A DNA stretch of 64,000 nucleotides from Bacillus massiliigorillae (GCF_000380245.2 NZ_HG428741.1:3080042-3144041); one strand, 5' to 3'. Positions 33,945 through 43,564 are shown, counted from the stretch's first letter. Made by a program: numbers and translations. Notes: generated by a model not told the origin, from the letters alone.

Positions 33945-36900
33945 TTATAAATATTCAACCTGAATAAAATCGATTTCTTCCAACCTTACTCTAAGCAACT
34001 CATTTCTCTTTCCTGATATAACTTTGATGTAATATATATCACCTTTTTTTCTTTGAACTTGCCCCTGCATTTCTTTACCATTAATGCTCATCTTACATGT
34101 AGGCTTAGGAACTGCTTGAGGCATTCTTGCTAAGAATTTAACAAGTTCTTCTTTCGTCATTGACGAAAATTTCTTCTTCTTACTATTTTTCCTGATCATT
34201 ATCGGATCCATTTTCATCTTCACTTGATTAGCCTCCGTGATACTTTCAACCATCGAAGACTCAGCATCTATTTCTTCTTTATTCTGGCTGATCACTTCAT
34301 CAAAACTAACACTTGTATCCATTGCAACTACTACTTCTTCTTCCATCCTTCCTAAGTTATGTTTATGAATAGAAGTTTCATTTTTAAATTCCTTTTCAAC
34401 TTCTATAATTTTTGTATTTTCCTCTTGAACAGTTTCAGCTTCCATTTGCTCTACCACTTCTTCTTGAGCTAATTCTATTTCCTTACGAACTTCTTCTGAC
34501 TTCATATTTTCTATAGTGTCTATTTCATCCAGACTAGCGGCCACTTGCTTTGTTTCTTTCCTTTCCATACGTAGTTCTTCTTCACTCACAACATTTATTA
34601 AATTGGTCTTATTTCTTAATGTCCTAGCCTTTTTTACAATGTTTACATCTTCCCTTGGTTTTATCTGCAATTCTTCTACGTACAACCGCGTTTTCTCCTC
34701 TACTTTCAACCTGGCTTTTCCCTCTGCTTCCAGCTGTGCTTCTTTTGCATTTAACTGCTCTTCTTTTGCTTTAAGCCTAGCCTCTTCTTCTGCTTGCAAT
34801 TTGGCTAATTCCTCTGCTTTAAGCCTAGCCTCTTCTTCTGCAATCAACCTGGCTTTTTCCTCTGCTTTCATCTGCTCTTCTTTTGCTTTTAACTGTTCTT
34901 CTTTTACTTTAAGCCTAACCTCTTCTTCTGCTTGCAATTTAGCTAAATCCTCTGCTTTTAGCCTCACTTCTTCTTCTGCTTTCAACCTGGCTTTTTCCTC
35001 CGCTTCCAACTGCTCTTCTTTTGCATTTAATTGTTCTTCTTTTACTTTCAACCTCGCCTCTTCTTCTGCTTGCAGTTTGGCTAATTCTTCTGCTTTTAGC
35101 CTCGCTTCTTCTTCTGCTTGCAACCTGACTTTTTCCTCTGCTTCCAGCTGCTTTTCTTTTGCTTTCAACCTCGCCTCTTCTTCTGCTTGCAGTTTGGCTA
35201 ATTCTTCTGCTTTTAGCCTCGCTTCTTCTTCTGCTTGCAACCTGACTTTTTCCTCTGCTTTTAGCTCCTTTTCTTTTGCTTTTAACCGTTCTTCTTTTAC
35301 TTTAAGATGCTCCTCTTCTGCTTTTAAATGCTTTTCTTTTTCCTTCAAGCTTGCTTCTTTCTCCGCTTTCAACCGGGCCTCCTCTGCCTCTGCTCTAAAC
35401 CTGGCTTCTTCCTCTGTTTTCAACTTCTCCTCTCGTGCCTTTAAGCGAGCTTCTTCTTCTGCCATTCGAACTTTTTCTGCCTTCAACCGTTTTGCTTCTT
35501 CTTCTCTTAACCGCCCTTCTTCTTCTGTTTTCATACGGGCTTCTTCCTCTGTTTTCAGCTGCTCTTCTCTTGCCTTTAGGAGAGCTTCTTCTTCTGCCAT
35601 TCGAACTTTTTCTGCTTTCAACTGTTTTGCTTCTTCTGCCCTAAACCGAACTTCTTCCTCTGCTTTCAGCTGTGCCTGTTTCTTTATTAACCGCGCTTCT
35701 TCTGCTTTCAACCAGGCTTCCTCTGCTTTCAACCAAGCCTCTTTTTCCGCATGCAAGCGGACTTCTTCTTTCATTTTTAATCTGACTTCTTCTTTTTCTG
35801 CTTTCAACTGCGTCTCTCTATCTTTTAACCTCGCTTTCTCTGCTTCCAATTGGGCTTCTTCCTTCGCTTTCAACCGTTTTGCTTCTTCTGCTTTCATACG
35901 AGCTTCTTTCTCTGCTTTCATACGAATCTCTTCTTCTGCTTTCAACTGCTCTTCTTTTGCTTTCAGTCGGGCTTCTTCCGCTTTTAACCGAGCTTCTTCC
36001 TCTGCTTTCATGCGAGCTTCTTTCTTCGCTTTCAGCCTTGCTTCTTTCTCTGCTTTTATGCGAGACTCTTCTTCTGCTTTCAGCTGCTCTTCTTTCGCTT
36101 TCAGTCGTGCTTCCTCCGCTTTTAGCCGGGCTTCTTCTTCTGCCTTCAATTGGGCTTCTTTCTTCGCTTTCATGCGAGCTTCTTCTTTTGCTTTCATACG
36201 GGCCTCTTCTTCTACTTTCAACTGCTTTTCTTTTGCTTTCAGTCGCTCTTCTTCCGCTTTTAGTCGGGCTTCTTTCTTCGCTTTCAGTCGTGATTCTTCT
36301 TCTGCTTTCACACGTGTCTCTTCTTCTGCTTTCATACGGGCCTCTTCTTCTACTTTCAACTGCTTTTCTTTTGCTTTCAGTCGCTCTTCTTCCGCTTTTA
36401 GCCGGGCTTCTTTTTTCGCTTTCATACAGGCCTCTTCTTCTGCTTTCATACGGGCCTCTTCTTCTGCTTTCATACGGGCCTCTTCTTTTTCTTTCAGCTG
36501 CTTTTCTTTTGCTTTCAGTCGCTCTTCTTCCGCTTTTAGCCGGGCTTCTTCTTCTGCCTTCAATCGGGCTTCTTTCTTCGCTTTCATGCGAGCTTCTTTC
36601 TCTGCTTTCATACGTGCCTCTTCTTCTGCTTTCAACTGGGCTTCTTTTGCTTTTAGTCGTGCTTCTTCCGCCTTTAACCGGGCTTCTTCTTCTGCTTTCA
36701 ATCGGGCTTCTTTCTTCGCTTTCAGTCGGGCTTCTTCTTCCACTTTTAATCTCGCTTCTTTCTCTGCTTTCAGCCGGGCTTCTTTCTCTACCTTGAACCT
36801 TTCTTCTTCTGCTACTTTCAACTGCACTTCTTTTGCTTTTAACCTTGCTTCTTCTTCTGCCAAACGCACTTTTTCTGCTTCTAATCGGGCTTTTTCCACT

Positions 36901-37525
36901 GCCTTCAATCGGGCCTCTTCTTCCGCTTTCAAGCGTACCTCTTCTTCTACAGCTTTTAACATTTCTTCTTTTGCCTTTAACATTTCTTCTTTTGCTTTCA
37001 ACTGTGCTTCTTCCTCGCCTTCAATCGAGCTTCTTCCTCTGCCTTCAATCGAGCTTCTTCCTCCGCCTTCAATCGAGCTTCTTCCTCCGCCTTCAATCGA
37101 GCTTCTTCCTCCGCCTTCAATCGGGCTTCTTCCTCTGCCTTCAATCGGGCTTCTTCCTCTGCCTTCAATCGGGCTTCTTCCTCCGCCTTCAATCGAGCTT
37201 CTTCCTCTGCCTTCAATCGAGCTTCTTCCTCTGCCTTCAGTCGTGCCTCTTCTTCCTCAGTCTTAACGCTGAATGATTTCACTTTTATTTCATTTGAATC
37301 TATTCCCTTTTCAAGAATTTTTTTTTCGCCTTTTATATTCTCTGTACTTATTATCCGAATTTCGTCAGAAACCTCACTGACCTTAACCTCTTCAAGTTTA
37401 GACTCATCAGAATCAATAGCTACACGTAATTGATCCTGCATATCAGATGGTGGTATTGAAATATCCGGCTGTACTATATACATAAAGGGATGCTTAGATT
37501 TATTATTTTGATCCTTAGTCATCAT
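33945..37525 (-). CDS. cotO: Giant CotO-like spore coat protein with EEEARLKA repeats, split by a one-base frameshift
   Basis: With one missing base restored between 37016 and 37017, this span encodes about 1193 residues. Residues 1-89 are a CotO-like N-terminus (KHPFMYIVQPDISI). About residues 90-950 are almost only Glu, Ala, Arg, Lys and Leu, in 7-8-residue units such as EEEARLKA, and should form a single alpha-helix or long coiled coil. The last ~240 residues end in a CotO-type domain (MTKEELVKFLARMPQAVPKP and KGDIYYIKVI). CotO of B. subtilis is about 225 residues and lies between fabI and cotZ, as here. As deposited, the N-terminal frame stops at 36998 and the C-terminal frame has no ribosome site. 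Frameshift is seen; whether real or an assembly error is open. Confidence 0.8.
36998..37525 (-). CDS. N-terminal reading frame of the cotO-like gene as it stands
   Basis: Without correction, translation from ATGATG at 37525/37522 (after AGGGGGG) gives 175 residues: the CotO-like head, ten perfect EEEARLKA octads, then RKKHS and a TGA at 36998. The short out-of-frame end shows that this is a truncation, not a separate gene. Confidence 0.6.
   Translation of the reverse strand: MMTKDQNNKSKHPFMYIVQPDISIPPSDMQDQLRVAIDSDESKLEEVKVSEVSDEIRIISTENIKGEKKILEKGIDSNEIKVKSFSVKTEEEEARLKAEEEARLKAEEEARLKAEEEARLKAEEEARLKAEEEARLKAEEEARLKAEEEARLKAEEEARLKAEEEARLKARKKHS
37016..37255 (-). repeat. Ten near-perfect 24-bp tandem repeats in the cotO-like gene
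   Basis: Ten consecutive 24-bp units encode EEEARLKA with only third-base differences (for example CTC/CTG choices in GCA/GCG and CGA/CGG). At the left end one base is missing (GGCGAGG in place of GGCAGAGG), which causes the frameshift. Such arrays gain and lose units by strand slippage. Degenerate forms of the unit continue to about 34700. Confidence 0.95.
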
Positions 37526-37650
37526 AATCCCCCCTAACCATTAAACTGGACTACGTAAAATAAATATTCTTTACGATACATATTCTTCACACGTTGTTTT
37601 ATGCAAGGACATAGGAATTTTTTTCATTATTAAATCTAAAAAAGTATGAC

Positions 37651-37687
37651 AAAAAAGCTATTCACCAATAGGATGAATAGCTTTTTT
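37651..37687 (-). terminator. Terminator of fabI
   Basis: AAAAAAGCTATTCA (37651-37664) and TGAATAGCTTTTTT (37674-37687) are perfect complements. It lies 68 bp after the fabI stop codon and would work in either direction. Confidence 0.9.
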
Positions 37688-37754
37688 AAAAGTCTATATT
37701 TACTTAACAAGTAATGTGCTTTCCTTAATTATAAAAAAAGTAACAATCTTTTTA

Positions 37755-38528
37755 TTATCTCGCAATGATATGGAATCCAGAGTCTACATGAATATTTTCA
37801 CCTGTAATACCTCTAGATAGATTACTAAATAAGAATAATGCTGTATCGCCAACTTCTTCTGGAGTTGTTGTACGACGAAGCGGAGAGCTTTCTTCAATTT
37901 CTTTTAGAATTGTATTAAAATCACTAATTCCTTTTGCAGATAACGTACGGATTGGACCTGCAGAAATTGAGTTTACTCGAATGTTTTTCTTACCTAAATC
38001 TGCAGCTAAGTACTTCACGCTTGCATCAAGTGATGCTTTCGCCACACCCATTACATTATAATTCGTAACGACTCTTTCTCCACCTAGATACGTTAACGTA
38101 ACAAGTGAACCGCCTTCTGACATTACTTCTTGCGCTTCTTTTGCAACAGCTGTTAAAGAATATGAGCTAATATTATGTGCTAGTAAGAAACCATCACGAG
38201 TTGTATTCATATAGTCGCCAACTAATTCTTCCTTATTAGCGAATGCAATACAGTGGGCTACTCCATGAATAACTCCAACTTGCTCTTTAATAGTTGTAAA
38301 GCATTTTTTTACATCTTCATCATTTGTAACATCGCATGGCAATACAGCATACGATTCATTCAAAGAATGTGCTAAATCCTTAACACTTTTCTCTAATCTT
38401 TCACCTGCGTATGTAAAAATTAAGTTAGCGCCTGCATCATGTAATGAACGCGCAATTCCCCATGCGATACTGCGTTTATTCGCAACTCCCATTACTACAA
38501 TTGTTTTACCATTTAAAGAAAGAGCCAT
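37755..38528 (-). CDS. fabI: Enoyl-[acyl-carrier-protein] reductase (NADH)
   Basis: A 257-residue short-chain dehydrogenase-type enzyme that carries out the last reduction in each cycle of fatty acid elongation. Family signatures are VMGVANKRSIAWGIA at the N-terminus, the catalytic Tyr-x6-Lys as YNVMGVAK, and SAGPIRTLSAKGI. Its promoter carries a FapR operator, placing it in the FapR lipid regulon. It lies between mgtE and cotO, the latter adjacency as in B. subtilis. Confidence 0.97.
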   Translation of the reverse strand: MALSLNGKTIVVMGVANKRSIAWGIARSLHDAGANLIFTYAGERLEKSVKDLAHSLNESYAVLPCDVTNDEDVKKCFTTIKEQVGVIHGVAHCIAFANKEELVGDYMNTTRDGFLLAHNISSYSLTAVAKEAQEVMSEGGSLVTLTYLGGERVVTNYNVMGVAKASLDASVKYLAADLGKKNIRVNSISAGPIRTLSAKGISDFNTILKEIEESSPLRRTTTPEEVGDTALFLFSNLSRGITGENIHVDSGFHIIAR

Positions 38529-38560
38529 TTTTGTGCCTCCTATTTTTTATATAACAAGAT

Positions 38561-38579
38561 ATTAGAACCTAGTACTAAT
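38561..38579 (-). promoter_or_regulatory. FapR operator of fabI
   Basis: ATTAGAACCTAGTACTAAT is a near-palindrome that matches the known FapR operator (TTAGTACCTRGTnCTAA type) except for one base. It lies just downstream of the -10 hexamer, where FapR would block transcription unless malonyl-CoA is bound. Confidence 0.85.
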
Positions 38580-38583
38580 ATCA

Positions 38584-38605
38584 ATTATAACGAATACTCG
38601 TTATA
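38584..38605 (-). promoter_or_regulatory. fabI promoter -10 inside an 8-bp dyad
   Basis: On the minus strand a perfect TATAAT (complement of 38584-38589) overlaps the inverted repeat TATAACGA / TCGTTATA (38586-38593 and 38598-38605). The -35 region is weak. The dyad may be an additional operator or chance. Confidence 0.55.
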
Positions 38606-38643
38606 AAAGAAAGTAACTTGTTTAATTTTTATCTAAAAAATGT

Positions 38644-38694
38644 AAAAAGGTTGTTCAAAAAGTGACTTTCATTCACTTTTCGAACAACCTTTTT
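38644..38694 (-). terminator. 3' hairpin (family member C) after mgtE
   Basis: Arms 38644-38665 and 38673-38694 (core GGTTGTTC-AAAAAGTGA) form a stem of about 22 bp with one mismatch, ending in T-runs on both strands. It lies 2 bp after the mgtE stop codon. Confidence 0.9.
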
Positions 38695-38696
38695 GC

Positions 38697-40070
38697 TTAG
38701 TTCAAATAACTCATAAACATTGTCGCCATACCAAAATAAATTAAAATACTAATAATATCATTAATCGTTGTTATAAAAGGGCCTGATGCGACTGCGGGAT
38801 CAATTTTCATTTTATGCATAAGCAGCGGTACAAGTGAGCCTGCTAATGTTGCGACAATTAGTGTTGTTAAAATAGATAAACCAACTAAGAAACCTAATAC
38901 TAAATCACCTTGCCACAAATAAATAACAATCGTAATTAAGACTCCACATGTTGCACCTGTTATAAGTCCTGTTCCTGCTTCTCTAATAATAAGCTTCCAT
39001 TTACTTTCTTCCTCTAAATCACCTGTGGCAATACCACGAACCGCAACCGCAAGCGCCTGCGTTCCAGAATTTCCTGCCATACCCGCAATTAAAGGAATAA
39101 AAACAGCTAATATTGCTTTTTGATTTAATGTATCCTCAAAACGTCCAATCAAGCTCGCTGTAAACATCCCGAGAAATAAAAGAATAACTAACCAAGGCAG
39201 ACGTTTTTTTGCTGCTCCAAAAGGATTTCGATCAACTTTATCTAAATCAGAAATACCAGCTAACTTAGAATAGTCATCTGATGCTTCTTCATCCATTACA
39301 TCCATAATATCATCGACTGTAATGATACCTAATAGGTGATTTTGAAAATCGACAACTGGTACAGCCAAAAAGTTATAATCCTTCATTGTTCTAGCAACTT
39401 CTTCTTGGTCTTCACTAACCGACACGCTTACTACACGATCATTCATTACTTCTGAAATCATCGTATCATCATCACTTACAATTAAATCACGTAAAGAGAT
39501 AACACCAACTAGTTTTTTATCTTCATCAACAACAAACACATAGTATATCGTCTCAGCCTGCGGAGCTTCTTTCTTCAAAATATACATGGCAGAGCGAACG
39601 GTTTGATTTGCTGAAATTGAAATAAACTCTGTAGTCATGATACTTCCGGCTGTATATTCTTCATAATGTAACAACTCTCTAATTTCTTGAGCTGCATCAT
39701 TATCCATTATTGTTAAATATGTAACAACCTGCTCTTTATCTAATTCATTTAATACGTCAACCGCATCATCGGCATACATATGAGCAAGCATATCAGCTGC
39801 ATAGGAAGGATTCATCTCAGCAAGAAATTCCTTATATTCTTCTTCATCTGACTCTAAGTTTTCAAACATCTCTGCCATTTCTTCTGGAGAAAGAAAATGA
39901 TAAATCTTCGCTCTTTCTTCCGTGTCAAGTTTTGCAAAAAATGTAGCTTGATCATATGGGTGTAACTCCATAAACTCTTGCCTAAATTGATCTAACTCTT
40001 CATCTTTTAACGCTGTTAACAAAAGGGCTTCATCGACATTCGCAACTTCTTTATCATTTTGCTCAATCAT
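38697..40070 (-). CDS. mgtE: Magnesium transporter MgtE
   Basis: A 457-residue magnesium channel. Order of domains: an acidic N-terminal superhelical domain (about 1-130, with EEMAEMFENL), two CBS domains (about 140-260, with GSIMTTEFI and AVPVVDFQNHLLGIIT), a connecting helix, and a five-helix membrane part with PLIAGMAGNSGTQ forming the pore. High cytoplasmic magnesium closes it through the CBS and N domains. The upstream 240 bp were searched for an M-box riboswitch and none was seen. Confidence 0.96.
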   Translation of the reverse strand: MIEQNDKEVANVDEALLLTALKDEELDQFRQEFMELHPYDQATFFAKLDTEERAKIYHFLSPEEMAEMFENLESDEEEYKEFLAEMNPSYAADMLAHMYADDAVDVLNELDKEQVVTYLTIMDNDAAQEIRELLHYEEYTAGSIMTTEFISISANQTVRSAMYILKKEAPQAETIYYVFVVDEDKKLVGVISLRDLIVSDDDTMISEVMNDRVVSVSVSEDQEEVARTMKDYNFLAVPVVDFQNHLLGIITVDDIMDVMDEEASDDYSKLAGISDLDKVDRNPFGAAKKRLPWLVILLFLGMFTASLIGRFEDTLNQKAILAVFIPLIAGMAGNSGTQALAVAVRGIATGDLEEESKWKLIIREAGTGLITGATCGVLITIVIYLWQGDLVLGFLVGLSILTTLIVATLAGSLVPLLMHKMKIDPAVASGPFITTINDIISILIYFGMATMFMSYLN

Positions 40071-40317
40071 AGTATTACCTCCTCTCGGGGAATATGTCTT
40101 ACTTTCTATAAGACATACATAAAACCTACTTCACTATACTAGCAAATACTATAGGAAGTTGTCGTTAGAAATTTACAGTCCATCACAATTTCTTAACAAA
40201 CCATATAACCTTATTATTCTCGATTTCAAAAAAATGAAACCTTAATATTACATAGTAATCTTTCTGCCGATAATTTTACTTCTAAATAGGATAAAATAAA
40301 GGAAGGAGATGATATTA

Positions 40318-41058
40318 ATGAACGTAGATATAATTGGTGATATTCACGGTTGTTATGACGAATTCAAAAGCTTAACTGAAAAGCTTGGATACAATTGGGA
40401 TTCGGGAATCCCCCTCCATCCATCCAATCGCATTCTCGCTTTCGTTGGCGATTTAACCGATCGTGGACCACATTCCTTAAGAATAATTGAAATCGTATAT
40501 AATCTTGTTCAAACCAAAAAAGGCATTTATGTTCCTGGGAATCATTGCAATAAACTATATCGATTTTTCCTAGGTAGAAATGTTAGTATAACGCATGGCT
40601 TAGAAACGACTGTTGCAGAATATAAAGCACTTCCACTTTCCGAACAAAAAAAAATCAGCAAGAAATTTATTTCATTATATGAAAACAATCCAATTTATCA
40701 AACGTTAGATGGCGATAAATTAATTATTGCCCATGCTGGAATACGTGAGGACTTTATAGGTAGATATGATAAGAAAGTACAAACATTCGTCCTTTATGGC
40801 GATATAACAGGAAAAACCCATGAAGATGGCTACCCTATTCGAAGAAATTGGGCAAAACATCATAAAGGTAAATCCATTATTGTATACGGTCATACACCCG
40901 TAAAAGATCCAATTATCCAAAATCGTACTTACAATATTGACACAGGCTGTATTTTTGGAGGTAAATTAACTGCGCTTCGCTATCCAGAGCTCGAATTCGT
41001 AAGCGTTCCTTCTTCTATGCCTTATGTTGCTGAGAAATTTAGGGAATTAGAACAATAA
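40318..41058 (+). CDS. prpE: Serine/threonine phosphatase / Ap4A hydrolase PrpE
   Basis: A 246-residue metallophosphoesterase. Motifs are GDIHGCYDEF, GDLTDRGPHS, GNHCNK and a late HAGIRED and YGHTPVKDP, giving the two-metal site of PPP-type phosphatases. B. subtilis PrpE (YjbP) is reported to hydrolyse bis(5'-nucleosyl)-tetraphosphate and to affect spore germination. Start chosen at ATG 40318; AAGGAG abuts an earlier in-frame ATG too closely. Convergent with the pseudouridine synthase gene. Confidence 0.92.
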   Translation: MNVDIIGDIHGCYDEFKSLTEKLGYNWDSGIPLHPSNRILAFVGDLTDRGPHSLRIIEIVYNLVQTKKGIYVPGNHCNKLYRFFLGRNVSITHGLETTVAEYKALPLSEQKKISKKFISLYENNPIYQTLDGDKLIIAHAGIREDFIGRYDKKVQTFVLYGDITGKTHEDGYPIRRNWAKHHKGKSIIVYGHTPVKDPIIQNRTYNIDTGCIFGGKLTALRYPELEFVSVPSSMPYVAEKFRELEQ

Positions 41059-41127
41059 TGTTTCTCCACAAAAATCAGTGTCTTTTTAGACTACTAATCA
41101 GAAATGAGATTTAATTATAAAAGCGTA

Positions 41128-41174
41128 AAAGGGCGTCCGAAAAGTGAGTTTTCATCACTTTTCAGACGCCCTTT
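41128..41174. terminator. 3' hairpin (family member D) between prpE and yjbO
   Basis: The arms AAAGGGCGTCCGAAAAGTGA and its complement with one mismatch (41128-41147 and 41155-41174) lie between convergent genes. The left flank AAAAGCGTAAAAGGG is shared with member F. Confidence 0.9.
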
Positions 41175-41175
41175 A

Positions 41176-42060
41176 TTATGGAATCAACTTCTTCATATCC
41201 TCTATTAATTCAGCTTGAAACGTTAAAGTTTCTTCTTTAAAAGGATGATAAAAAGTAATTTGCTTACAATGTAAAGCTTGTCTGCTTATGAGATTGAGTG
41301 AACCCCCATATAAATCATCACCGAGTAGCGGATGCCCTAAGTAAGACATATGTACTCGAATCTGATGGGTACGACCAGTAAGTAATTGTAATTGAATATG
41401 TGAAAAAGCATCGAATAATGCTAATGATTGATACATTGTACAAGCATATTGTCCATCTTCTCGCACTTCTCTTTCAATAATGCTCGTTCCCTTTCGTCCT
41501 ATCGGAACCTCTACCTTTCCCTCATCCTGTAAATGACCATGCACAAAAGCTTCATAAGTACGACTTACATTACCTTTTTTCTGCTGTTCACTTAATAAAT
41601 GATGAACATGGCGATGCTTCGCAATCAGCATAAGTCCAGAAGTATCTCGATCCAATCTAGTTACTACATGGACCGTTGATGCGATATTTTTTCTTTTATA
41701 ATAACCAGCGATACGATTCGCAATACTGCCTGTAGGATGTTCCCTAGATGGAATGGTATTCGTAAATGGTGGTTTATTGATAATTAAGACGTAATCATCT
41801 TCATAAACAATCTGTAATGGCAAATCTTCAGGTAACAAGCCTTCACTGGTATGTTCAATCGGAAATTGAACGTTTACCAAATCGTTGACTCGTAGCAAAT
41901 AACGAACAGTTTCCTCACGGTCATTTACTTGAATACGGCCACCCTTAAATTTAATATCCGCCAAAGCCGCTTTCGATATATGTTGTGCTTTAAGAAATTC
42001 TCGCAGCACCGTACCTGCTTGCTGCTCTGTTATTTGCCAAGTTAATTGAAACATATTCAC
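41176..42060 (-). CDS. yjbO: RluA/RluD-family RNA pseudouridine synthase (YjbO)
   Basis: A 294-residue pseudouridine synthase. An S4-like N-terminal region (LREFLKAQHISKAALADIKFKGG...) is followed by the catalytic domain with VTRLDRDTSGLMLIAKH, where Asp is the catalytic residue, and GRTHQIRVHMSYLGHPLLGD. It modifies uridines in 23S rRNA or another RNA; the exact site is unknown. The start may be GTG 42060 or ATG 42054; AGGGAAA lies upstream of both. It follows nadK by 26 bp, as in B. subtilis. Confidence 0.93.
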   Translation of the reverse strand: MNMFQLTWQITEQQAGTVLREFLKAQHISKAALADIKFKGGRIQVNDREETVRYLLRVNDLVNVQFPIEHTSEGLLPEDLPLQIVYEDDYVLIINKPPFTNTIPSREHPTGSIANRIAGYYKRKNIASTVHVVTRLDRDTSGLMLIAKHRHVHHLLSEQQKKGNVSRTYEAFVHGHLQDEGKVEVPIGRKGTSIIEREVREDGQYACTMYQSLALFDAFSHIQLQLLTGRTHQIRVHMSYLGHPLLGDDLYGGSLNLISRQALHCKQITFYHPFKEETLTFQAELIEDMKKLIP

Positions 42061-42086
42061 ACACTTTCCCTATTTCTATACAGTTA

Positions 42087-42881
42087 TTAATCAGCAATAA
42101 ATGAGTCGCGGACGCGTTTCCAAAATGGAAATGGGCGGAAACGCGCAAAGCGAATTTTCTCATCTGAAACACGATATTGAATGGATTTCACATCTCGTTG
42201 TAATACCTGTAAATGATCAATTGTAATAATAAAATCATTTTGATTAACAGGCTTCATCATGCAAGTATGATGATCAGGTAATATTAATGGCGAACCCACA
42301 GTTCGAAATACGCGATTATTAATAGACGCCATTTCCGCAATTTGAATAGCATTAATGGATGGATGGATGATAGCTCCACCCAGTGCCTTATTATATGCTG
42401 TACTTCCTGATGGAGTTGACACACACAAACCATCACCTCGAAATGTTTCGAACTGTTGTCCTTTAATCTCAATATCCATTACAAGTGTTCCTTCTACCCC
42501 TTTTACCGTTGATTCGTTTAAAGCTAAGAACTTTGATGGTACACCACCATGCTTATAACGAACAATAACCTCTAAAAGAGGATATTCCACTACCTGATAG
42601 GGAGTCTTAGCGATAGCTATCACCAGCTTCTCTATTTCGTCTGGTGTCCAATCTGCGTAAAAACCAAGATGACCTGTGTGTACTCCAACAAAAGCTGTTT
42701 GATCTAGTCGATATTTAAACCGATGAAACGCATAAAGCAGCGTTCCATCTCCTCCTACTGAAATAACAATATCCGGACGTTCTTCATCTAATGTTAACTC
42801 AAAGTCTTGAAGATACATCTTCATTCTTTGCATTAACTTATTTGATTTATCGTCTCCCTTTGAGGTTATGGCGAATTTCAT
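42087..42881 (-). CDS. nadK: NAD kinase
   Basis: A 264-residue NAD kinase (PpnK, YjbN), which phosphorylates NAD to NADP with ATP or polyphosphate. The diagnostic motifs are SVGGDGTLL (about residue 43), GVHTGHLGFYADW, ALNESTVKG, and the substrate loop TPSGSTAYNKALGG. Length is normal. It lies between the alarmone synthetase and yjbO genes in one direction, likely one operon. Confidence 0.96.
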   Translation of the reverse strand: MKFAITSKGDDKSNKLMQRMKMYLQDFELTLDEERPDIVISVGGDGTLLYAFHRFKYRLDQTAFVGVHTGHLGFYADWTPDEIEKLVIAIAKTPYQVVEYPLLEVIVRYKHGGVPSKFLALNESTVKGVEGTLVMDIEIKGQQFETFRGDGLCVSTPSGSTAYNKALGGAIIHPSINAIQIAEMASINNRVFRTVGSPLILPDHHTCMMKPVNQNDFIITIDHLQVLQRDVKSIQYRVSDEKIRFARFRPFPFWKRVRDSFIAD

Positions 42882-42931
42882 AATATCCTCCCGCGTGACT
42901 AGCTCTACTTTCTCCTACCATATACTGGCTT

Positions 42932-43564
42932 TTATGTTAGTTTTTGAGCTTCATCATTTTTTTTAGAAAAAACTCTTTGTGCTTCTTGTATTTCTATAGC
43001 AATTTCTGACATTTCTTCATCAAGTAAATAGGCTGCTTCTGCTGCTCGTTTCAACCTTACACGAATATCATCCGGAAATTGACCACGGTATTTATAATTT
43101 AGTGAATGCTCAATCGTTGCCCAAAAATTCATCGCTAGTGTACGAATTTGAATTTCTACTAGTATTTTTTTCTCCCCACGGATTGTTTGAACTGGATACT
43201 TCAAAACAACATGATACGACCGATAACCGCTTGCTTTATTATGAGAGATGTAATCTCTTTCCTCTACTATTTCAAGATCATTACGGTTCCTTAATAGTTG
43301 TACAACTGTCTTGATATCCCCAACAAACTGACACATCATTCGAAGCCCGGCTATATCTTGTAATTCTTCACCTAACTTCTCAATAGGAATTCCCTTGCTT
43401 TCTGCTTTATCAAGAATACTTGCAACTGGCTTCACTCTACCTGTCACAAATTCAATTGGTGAGTGAATACCTTCACGCTCAAACTGTGTTCGCATTCCTT
43501 TTAATTTTACTTTTAACTCCTCTACCGCTTGCTTATAAGGAGCTAAAAAATCATCCCAATTCAT
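42932..43564 (-). CDS. sasB: Small alarmone synthetase (YjbM/SasB/RelQ)
   Basis: A 210-residue protein consisting only of a (p)ppGpp synthetase domain. Conserved elements are VTGRVKPVASILDKA, LQDIAGLRMMCQFV, SGYRSYHVVLKYP, LVEIQIRTLAMNFWATIEHSLNYKY. It makes pppGpp and ppGpp from ATP and GTP or GDP under stress, works as a tetramer, and is activated by pppGpp. Start probably ATG 43564; a TTG two codons upstream is possible. Co-directional with nadK (50 bp). Confidence 0.95.
   Translation of the reverse strand: MNWDDFLAPYKQAVEELKVKLKGMRTQFEREGIHSPIEFVTGRVKPVASILDKAESKGIPIEKLGEELQDIAGLRMMCQFVGDIKTVVQLLRNRNDLEIVEERDYISHNKASGYRSYHVVLKYPVQTIRGEKKILVEIQIRTLAMNFWATIEHSLNYKYRGQFPDDIRVRLKRAAEAAYLLDEEMSEIAIEIQEAQRVFSKKNDEAQKLT

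Noticed and set aside
34516..37266. A 916-codon open frame on the plus strand, rich in Ser, Phe and Ala
   Set aside because: It is the antisense shadow of the Glu/Ala/Arg/Lys/Leu repeats of the cotO-like gene. It has no ribosome site and its composition follows from the complement of the repeat.
40071..40317. M-box magnesium riboswitch upstream of mgtE
   Set aside because: The conserved M-box segments were not found; only a short GTCTTA/TAAGAC hairpin is present near the start codon.
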